From a gamma proteobacterium symbiont of Bathyaustriella thionipta (GTDB taxonomy: Bacteria > Pseudomonadota > Gammaproteobacteria > Chromatiales > Chromatiaceae), in the NCBI GenBank assembly GCA_025656895.1, contig JAHXHF010000074.1, positions 1 through 11,704 on the forward strand: a DNA stretch of 11,704 nt, read 5' to 3'. Shown one piece after another: positions 6,632 through 11,704 of the stretch. Within the stretch, counting starts at the first letter, position 1. Each line of letters opens with the position of its first letter. The position numbers and the translations under genes were made by a program. Below the pieces are notes generated by a model. That model saw nothing but the letters and a program-made list of their open reading frames with translations. It made no database searches and had not been told where the DNA came from.

Positions 6632-6650
6632 ATATTCATATCCTCAAGAG
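6625..6650 (+). promoter_or_regulatory. Hairpin across the fur/hypD junction
   Basis: CTCTTGA (6625-6631), which contains the fur stop codon, pairs perfectly with TCAAGAG (6644-6650), which contains the best candidate ribosome site for hypD (AAGAG, ten bases before its ATG). The loop is 12 bases. Folded, it would hide that site, while a ribosome finishing fur would open it. This suggests translational coupling, but it is unproven. Confidence 0.4.
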
Positions 6651-6660
6651 TAATCACTAA

Positions 6661-7785
6661 ATGAGCACAGACGCAAAACAATGGCTGCAACGCATTCATG
6701 CCCTGACGCTAAAAAAGCGCGTCAAAATCATGAATGTTTGTGGCGGTCACGAGCGTTCTATCACGATGGCGGGTTTGCGCAAGGCATTGCCCGACAGGAT
6801 TGAACTGGTGCCGGGGCCGGGTTGTCCGGTTTGCATTTGCCCGGAAGAAGATATTTTTGAGGCTATTCAACTGGCCTTGCATGAAGACATTATTCTGGTC
6901 GCTTTCGGTGACATGCTGCGGGTGCCGGTGAATGTTAAAAAAACTCAGGCAAGAACCCTGCAGCAGGCTGCCGCACAGGGTGCGGATATTCGTCCCATTG
7001 CATCGCCCACGGAAGCGGTCCGTATCGCGCAGGCCCATCCGCACAAGCCGGTTGTCTTTTTTGCCGCCGGTTTTGAAACCACCACCGCCCCGGTTGCCGC
7101 CATGATGGTGGAAGGTGTGCCGCAAAATCTTTCTGTGCTGCTATCCGGTCGTTTAACCTGGCCGGCGGTTGCCATGTTGCTGGAATCGGGCACGCCGGGG
7201 TTTGATGCGCTGATTGCGCCCGGCCATGTATCCACCGTGATGGGGCCGGAAGAATGGCAGTTTGTGGTCGATCAGCATCATATTCCTGCGGCGGTTGCCG
7301 GTTTTCAGCCGGACAGCCTGCTGGCCGCCATGTATTCCACCCTGCGCCAATTGCAGGAAGGTCGTTATTTTCTGGATAACTGCTATCCGCAAGTGGTACG
7401 TCCCGGCGGTAATCCTTCTGCCCAGGCGCATCTGGCCAAAGCTATGAATGTGGTGGATGCCAACTGGCGCGGGGTAGGCATTATTCCGGCTTCCGGCTAT
7501 GAGCTGGATGACGCCTATGCCGATCACGATGCGCGTAAATTATTCCCGGATTATGCCGATGATGCGCGCAAACGAGCCGGAGAAATGCCCGCCGGCTGTG
7601 ATTGCGCACAGGTGGTGCTGGGAAAAATCTATCCGAATGAATGCAAGCTGTTTGGTGCGGCCTGCACCCCCAGAAATCCGGTCGGCCCCTGTATGGTTTC
7701 CGATGAAGGTGCCTGCCGAATCTGGTGGTCGGGTGGTTTGCGTGAGCCGGCCAGCAAAACAGCGCAAGCATTGAACGCGGATTAA
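6661..7785 (+). CDS. hypD: [NiFe]-hydrogenase maturation protein HypD
   Basis: HypD is an iron-sulfur protein that, with HypC, holds the Fe(CN)2CO unit while it is built and passes it to the hydrogenase large subunit. The 374 residues carry the family cysteines: CGGHE (27-31), PGPGCPVC (51-58) with one more Cys at 60, GFETTTAP around 138-145, and a C-terminal cluster-binding region with cysteines at 313, 315, 328, 335, 344 and 352. CGGHERSI replaces the CGGHTHAI of E. coli. A stop codon lies directly before the ATG, so the N-terminus, about 14 residues shorter before CGGHE than in E. coli, is real. The partner hypC, usually just upstream of hypD, is missing here; fur sits in its place. Confidence 0.96.
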   Translation: MSTDAKQWLQRIHALTLKKRVKIMNVCGGHERSITMAGLRKALPDRIELVPGPGCPVCICPEEDIFEAIQLALHEDIILVAFGDMLRVPVNVKKTQARTLQQAAAQGADIRPIASPTEAVRIAQAHPHKPVVFFAAGFETTTAPVAAMMVEGVPQNLSVLLSGRLTWPAVAMLLESGTPGFDALIAPGHVSTVMGPEEWQFVVDQHHIPAAVAGFQPDSLLAAMYSTLRQLQEGRYFLDNCYPQVVRPGGNPSAQAHLAKAMNVVDANWRGVGIIPASGYELDDAYADHDARKLFPDYADDARKRAGEMPAGCDCAQVVLGKIYPNECKLFGAACTPRNPVGPCMVSDEGACRIWWSGGLREPASKTAQALNAD

Positions 7786-7798
7786 CTCAGGCGGTTTT

Positions 7799-10060
7799 TT
7801 GCCAACCCGCGCAGACAGTTCAGCCCGGCATATTATCCTCTCCGGACAGGTGCAGGGGGTGGTCTTTCGTCCCTTTGTGTATCGCCTGGCACAGCAGCAT
7901 GCTTTGTGTGGCTGGGTTAGAAACTGTATGGGGCAGGTAGAAATTCATATTCAGGGCAAGCTTCAGAGCCTGCATGATTTTCAGGCCGATCTGCTGGCCA
8001 AAAAGCCGCCACTGGCCAGGCCGGTGCTGGAATCCAGCCAGCCGGTTGAGGCTGAAGCCTGTGATGATTTTCACATTCTGCAAAGTCAGTCGCAGGGCAG
8101 GGCGCGCATCAGCGTGCCGACCGATCTTTATTTGTGTGATGATTGTCTGGCAGAAATGAACGACCCGGCGGATCGGCGTTATAGTTATCCGTTTATCAAC
8201 TGCACTCAATGCGGTCCACGCTACACCCTGATTCGCAGCCTGCCGTATGATCGCGCCAACACCAGCATGGCCGAATTTCCCTTATGTCCGGCCTGTCTGG
8301 CCGAGTATGAAGAGCCGGCCAACCGGCGTTTTCATGCCGAGCCGGTTGCCTGCCCGCAATGCGGCCCTGCTTTGGCTTTTCATGCGGGGGATGTGCAGCA
8401 GGAGGGCAACGAAGCAGCTCTGAAAGCCTGCCTGCAAGCGCTGCAACAAGGGCAGATCGTCGCGGTAAAAGGCATAGGCGGCTATCACCTGATGTGTGAT
8501 GCGGGTAGTGATGAGGCGGTGGCTCGTTTACGCCGGCGCAAACCCCGACCGCACAAGCCTCTGGCGGTGATGTTTCCTGTGGACAGCCAACAGCCGTTTC
8601 GCCACATGCAATCTTCGCTGCGGCTTACTGAAGCGGAAGAGGCCTTTTTGTTGCAAGCTGAACGACCCATTCTGCTGCTCACCCAAAAGCCACAAAGCCG
8701 CTTGTCAAAACACATTGCACCAGGTTTGAACGAAGTGGGGCTGATGTTGCCTTACAGCCCTTTGCACCATTTATTGCTGAACGGCTTTGGCCAACCGCTG
8801 TTGGCTACTTCCGCCAACATCAGTGGCGAGCCGGTACTGACGGATGCCGAAGAGGTGGAAAAACGCCTGCAAGCGGTGGCAGATGCCTTTTTGCATCATA
8901 ACCGCCCCATTGTAAGGCCGGCCGATGATCCGGTGTATCGAACGATTGCCGCCCAACCCAGACCCGTACGCCTGGGGCGTGGTTGTGCTCCCATGGAACT
9001 GACACTGCCTTTTGCCCTGCCACAGCCGCTGCTGGCACTGGGCGCGCAAATGAAAAACTGCATTACCCTGGCGTGGGATAATCGAGCGGTTATATCGCCG
9101 CATATTGGTGAAATGGATTCAGCCCGCAGCCTGCAGGTGTTTGAAAATACCGTCAAGGACTTGCAAAAACTGTATGCGGTTGAAGCGCGTCTGCTGGTGG
9201 GTGATGCGCACCCGGCTTACAGCAGCAGGCATTGGGCGCGCCGCCAAAACCTGCCGCTGCACACTGTGTTTCATCATCACGCGCATGCTTCAGCCGCTTA
9301 TTTTGAATGCGATACCCGCCAGCATGTTCTGGCCTTTACCTGGGATGGCGTGGGTTTTGGGGAAGACGGCACACTTTGGGGAGGCGAAGCCCTGCTGGGC
9401 AGACCGGGACACTGGCAGCGTGTCGCCAGCATGCGGCCCTTCCGCTTGCCGGGGGGTGACAAAGCCGGTCGCCAGCCCTGGCGCAGCGCTGCCGCTTTGT
9501 GCTGGGAAGCCGGTTTAAGCTGTTCTGTTGTGCCGCAGGGTTCCGAATTGCTGTATCAGGCCTGGCAAAAACAACTGAATGCACCGCAAACGACATCCGT
9601 CGGGCGCTTGTTCGATGCAGCAGCGGCATTGATCGGAGTATGTTCACAAGCCAGTTTTGAAGGTCAGGGGCCGATGCTGCTGGAAGCACAATGTGAAGCA
9701 TTGACCGAGGCGGTTGATTTACCGCTGACACAGGAAAATGAAGTCTGGATAAGCGACTGGCAACCGCTGCTTGCGCTCTTACAGGACAACACCTGCAGTA
9801 CATCAAAGCGCGCCACCCTGTTTCATGCCAGTATGGCGCAAGTTATCGTGCAGCAGGCGCAGCGTATTCGTGATGAAAGCGGAGTTAATCATGTAACCTT
9901 GTGCGGTGGCGTATTTCAAAATCGCCTGTTGACTGAAAACGCTATCATCAGGCTGGAAAAAGCCGGCTTTCAGGTAACGCTGCCGGCAAAAATTCCGCTG
10001 AATGATGCCGCTATCAGCTTCGGTCAGGTGATTGAATATGGCTTAAGCGAGTCATCATAG
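7799..10060 (+). CDS. hypF: Carbamoyltransferase HypF
   Basis: HypF takes carbamoyl phosphate and ATP, makes a carbamoyl-adenylate and carbamoylates the last cysteine of HypE, the first step to the cyanide ligands of [NiFe]-hydrogenase. The 753 residues show every domain in order. An acylphosphatase domain (about 8-95) has GQVQGVVFRPFVYRLA and Arg24 and Asn42. Two C4 zinc fingers use cysteine pairs 113/116, 135/138, 163/166 and 185/188. A YrdC-like domain (about 200-390) has KGIGGYHLMCDA and the KPRPHKPLAVM stretch. A Kae1-like domain (about 412-745) has the metal-binding HHHAH (492-496) and LCGGVFQNRL (701-710). The start is TTG, nine bases after AGG (7789-7791); the first ATG would cut into the acylphosphatase domain. 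It follows hypD by 13 bases and is surely cotranscribed. Confidence 0.96.
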   Translation: MPTRADSSARHIILSGQVQGVVFRPFVYRLAQQHALCGWVRNCMGQVEIHIQGKLQSLHDFQADLLAKKPPLARPVLESSQPVEAEACDDFHILQSQSQGRARISVPTDLYLCDDCLAEMNDPADRRYSYPFINCTQCGPRYTLIRSLPYDRANTSMAEFPLCPACLAEYEEPANRRFHAEPVACPQCGPALAFHAGDVQQEGNEAALKACLQALQQGQIVAVKGIGGYHLMCDAGSDEAVARLRRRKPRPHKPLAVMFPVDSQQPFRHMQSSLRLTEAEEAFLLQAERPILLLTQKPQSRLSKHIAPGLNEVGLMLPYSPLHHLLLNGFGQPLLATSANISGEPVLTDAEEVEKRLQAVADAFLHHNRPIVRPADDPVYRTIAAQPRPVRLGRGCAPMELTLPFALPQPLLALGAQMKNCITLAWDNRAVISPHIGEMDSARSLQVFENTVKDLQKLYAVEARLLVGDAHPAYSSRHWARRQNLPLHTVFHHHAHASAAYFECDTRQHVLAFTWDGVGFGEDGTLWGGEALLGRPGHWQRVASMRPFRLPGGDKAGRQPWRSAAALCWEAGLSCSVVPQGSELLYQAWQKQLNAPQTTSVGRLFDAAAALIGVCSQASFEGQGPMLLEAQCEALTEAVDLPLTQENEVWISDWQPLLALLQDNTCSTSKRATLFHASMAQVIVQQAQRIRDESGVNHVTLCGGVFQNRLLTENAIIRLEKAGFQVTLPAKIPLNDAAISFGQVIEYGLSESS

Positions 10061-10078
10061 TTTGATGATCAGGTGAAG

Positions 10079-10137
10079 AATCCCGGCTTCCCCCTTGGGA
10101 AAAAGGGGAGAGCATAGCGAGGGGGCGGAGAGGGATT
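10079..10137. repeat. Nested C-rich/G-rich hairpin between hypF and hypE
   Basis: An outer stem, AATCCC (10079-10084) with GGGATT (10132-10137), encloses an inner stem, CCCCTT (10091-10096) with AAGGGG (10103-10108). It fills most of the 107-base gap between hypF and hypE. It looks like the element at 788-808: both have a C-rich arm, a G-rich arm and AATC-type edges. It may dampen or split hyp expression, or be a passive dispersed repeat. Confidence 0.6.
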
Positions 10138-10167
10138 TACCCATAAAAAAAATTTCGGAGCAACAAC

Positions 10168-11172
10168 ATGCAAGACACTCACATTTCTCTGGCGCATGGC
10201 AACGGTGGCCGCTATATGCGTGAACTGATCGAAGAGATTTTCGCCACGCATCTGGGTAACGACAGTCTGGATGTACAGGCCGATGCCGTGCGCCTGCCAT
10301 TGGCAGAGGGAGAGGTCATGTTTACCACCGATGGTTTCACCGTACAGCCACTGGAGTTTCCCGGCGGCAATATCGGTTCACTGGCGGTACACGGCACCAG
10401 CAATGATCTGGCGGTAGCGGGAGCCACGCCTTTGTACCTTAGCTTGAATGCCTTTATTGAAGAAGGCCTGGCTATAGAACAACTGGAACGTATTATCAAA
10501 AGTCTGGCGCAGTCGGCCAAAGAGATCGGCGTCAAGGTGGTGGCCGGAGACACCAAGGTGTTGCGCCGGGGCGAGGGTGGTGGACTGTATCTGGCCACCA
10601 CCGGCGTGGGACTTAAAAACAGAGACTTGCAACTGGGGCTGAACAGAATTCAGGACGGTGACGCTCTGCTGGTCAGCGGTCCGGTAGGCGATCACGGCAT
10701 CTCGGTCATGCTGGCGCGTGAACAGTTCGGCCTGCGCGGTGACGTGCGTTCTGATTCGGCCAGTGTTCTGCCTTTTACCCGGGCACTGGCAAAGCTGGAC
10801 GGCCTGCATTTCATGCGTGACCCGACAAGGGGCGGCCTGGCCACCGTATGCCATGAACTGCAACACGCCACCCGTATGGGTGTGCGTCTTAATCAGGCCG
10901 ATGTACCCATTCACGACCCGGTACAATCCGTCTGCGATATGCTCGGTTATGATCCGCTGTTTCTGGCCTGTGAAGGAAGAGTGGTCGCCGTGGTCGATGC
11001 AACTCGCGCCCCGACCGCCCTGCAGCTTTGGCAGGCACTACCCGGAGGTGAGCAGGCCGCCATCATCGGCCACATGGATGCCAGCCTGGCACGAGTTGTT
11101 TTAAGCACCGAATTTGGCGGTGAACGCATCCTGGAGGAACTGGAAGACGACCCGCTGCCGCGTATATGTTAG
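10168..11172 (+). CDS. hypE: Carbamoyl dehydratase HypE
   Basis: HypE is carbamoylated by HypF on its C-terminal cysteine, then uses ATP to dehydrate the group to a thiocyanate, the source of the active-site cyanide. The 334 residues follow the PurM/AIR-synthase-like fold: HGNGGRYMRELI (10-21), TTDGFTV (53-59), HGTSNDLAVAGATP (75-88) and GDTKV (127-131) in the ATP-binding half, then DPTRGGLATVCHEL (218-231) in the second half. The protein ends in PRIC, with the essential Cys as the last residue. The ATG has ribosome site GGAG (10157-10160). It follows hypF after a 107-base gap with a hairpin element, so it may be partly uncoupled from hypDF. It is the last hyp gene in the window. Confidence 0.97.
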   Translation: MQDTHISLAHGNGGRYMRELIEEIFATHLGNDSLDVQADAVRLPLAEGEVMFTTDGFTVQPLEFPGGNIGSLAVHGTSNDLAVAGATPLYLSLNAFIEEGLAIEQLERIIKSLAQSAKEIGVKVVAGDTKVLRRGEGGGLYLATTGVGLKNRDLQLGLNRIQDGDALLVSGPVGDHGISVMLAREQFGLRGDVRSDSASVLPFTRALAKLDGLHFMRDPTRGGLATVCHELQHATRMGVRLNQADVPIHDPVQSVCDMLGYDPLFLACEGRVVAVVDATRAPTALQLWQALPGGEQAAIIGHMDASLARVVLSTEFGGERILEELEDDPLPRIC

Positions 11173-11619
11173 CCCTGATATTTCATCCGGTCGCTGTGAA
11201 ATTGAGCCATTGTCGTTCATGATGATTTACTAAATATAAGCAAAGTACGAAGTGTAGCCCGGCTCGGCTGAACGCGCCTTCGCACCGGGTATGGGTGTTA
11301 GCAGTGCTAACACCTTAAGCATCATTACAACTGAATGCTTCCCAATGAATGAGATTGTTCCAGTCAACCAAGGGACCTTTTTAATCCGTTTTTTGGAAAT
11401 GGTCGCCTCAATTGAAAAATCCTGGTTGGGGCATTATGTGTTTTCCCTTCAGATATCCTGTGCCTTGAATTCAGATTTGATTATAAATAGGGTATTTTTT
11501 GAGATGTTCTCCAGTATGATTAATGTCTACAGCATCTATATTTCTGAACAAACTTCAGTATTTTATAGAGTGTCGTATTACAATGAGGCAGGACAGGGGT
11601 TTCTTTACATTTTAGGTAA
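11173..11619. other. Gene-poor region after hypE
   Basis: Just past hypE is a weak hairpin, ATTTCA (11180-11185) with TGAAAT (11197-11202), without a T run. A GC-rich interspersed-repeat-like hairpin follows (CCCGG 11258-11262, CCGGG 11285-11289), then a perfect 21-base palindrome (11294-11314). From about 11320 to 11620 the sequence turns AT-rich. An open frame (11291-11665; from 11345 if it starts at the second ATG) crosses it, but it has no ribosome site, begins inside the palindrome, matches no family I know and runs antisense into the edge frame, so I do not call it a gene. Confidence 0.55.
11294..11314. repeat. Perfect 21-base palindrome
   Basis: GGTGTTAGCA (11294-11303), one central G, and TGCTAACACC (11305-11314) form a perfect inverted repeat. 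It sits directly after the GC-rich hairpin at 11258-11289. With a one-base loop it is better suited to be a protein-binding site or a mobile-element mark than an RNA hairpin. No matching regulator was recognised. Confidence 0.85.
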
Positions 11620-11704
11620 CTACTCACCCCCTACCAGATCGAACTCACCTGCCAGGGCCATCTGAATAGCGATCAGCGGATTGTATCCTTTGTTCGCCAT
11701 CGTT
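11620..11704 (-). CDS. Possible C-terminus of a gene cut by the window edge
   Basis: On the minus strand a frame is open from the window edge to TAG at 11620-11622, giving 27 codons that end in MALAGEFDLVGGE. Codon choice looks like the GC-richer neighbours rather than the AT-rich sequence beside it, and the frame contains ATG at 11698-11700. I do not recognise the family. It may be the tail of a larger gene to the right, possibly part of an inserted element, or chance. No function is proposed. Confidence 0.35.
   Translation of the reverse strand, partial: TMANKGYNPLIAIQMALAGEFDLVGGE

Noticed and set aside
11291..11665. 124-codon open frame on the plus strand in the AT-rich region
   Set aside because: The start lies at the palindrome, no ribosome site precedes either ATG, the product resembles nothing I know, and its end is antisense to the frame at the window edge.

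Overview
The window reads as an ordinary chromosomal stretch of a gammaproteobacterium with moderate GC. Support comes from the tmRNA tag ANDDNYALAA, one residue away from the Escherichia coli tag, and from a gene neighbourhood (smpB, ratA, rnfH, bamE, fur) that is typical of the group. The [NiFe]-hydrogenase maturation genes suggest an organism able to make a hydrogenase, perhaps a chemolithotroph. That last step is inference, because no hydrogenase structural gene lies in the window.

Layout from left to right. Positions 1-243 hold no convincing gene, only two perfect copies of a 26-base hairpin repeat. The tmRNA gene ssrA (280-654, minus strand) follows, with its own terminator just beyond its 3' end and a possible promoter at 701-729. 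Next on the same strand come acs (acetyl-CoA synthetase) and smpB (tmRNA-binding protein), spaced as a two-gene operon read smpB to acs. They have a good sigma-70-type promoter that leaves almost no leader before the smpB start codon. Divergent from smpB is a plus-strand run: a sodium-dependent NSS/SNF transporter, ratA and rnfH, all overlapping. This run converges on bamE, which is divergent from fur. After fur, with 29 bases between, come hypD, hypF and hypE. The last 530 bases hold intergenic hairpins, a perfect 21-base palindrome, an AT-rich stretch and, at the very edge, a possible C-terminus of a minus-strand gene.

How the genes work together. SsrA and SmpB are the two parts of trans-translation, which rescues stalled ribosomes. 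Acs activates acetate to acetyl-CoA. RatA and RnfH are small conserved proteins of uncertain role, and BamE is part of the outer-membrane beta-barrel assembly machine. Fur is the iron-responsive repressor. HypF and HypE make the cyanide ligands of the hydrogenase active site, and HypD (with HypC, not seen here) assembles the Fe(CN)2CO unit. The close link of fur to hyp genes ties an iron regulator to an iron-cofactor pathway.

I found no clear new defence, toxin or mobile system. The points most worth a second look are the near-leaderless smpB, the fur/hypD junction hairpin, the hairpin repeats, and the palindrome with its AT-rich tail at the right end.
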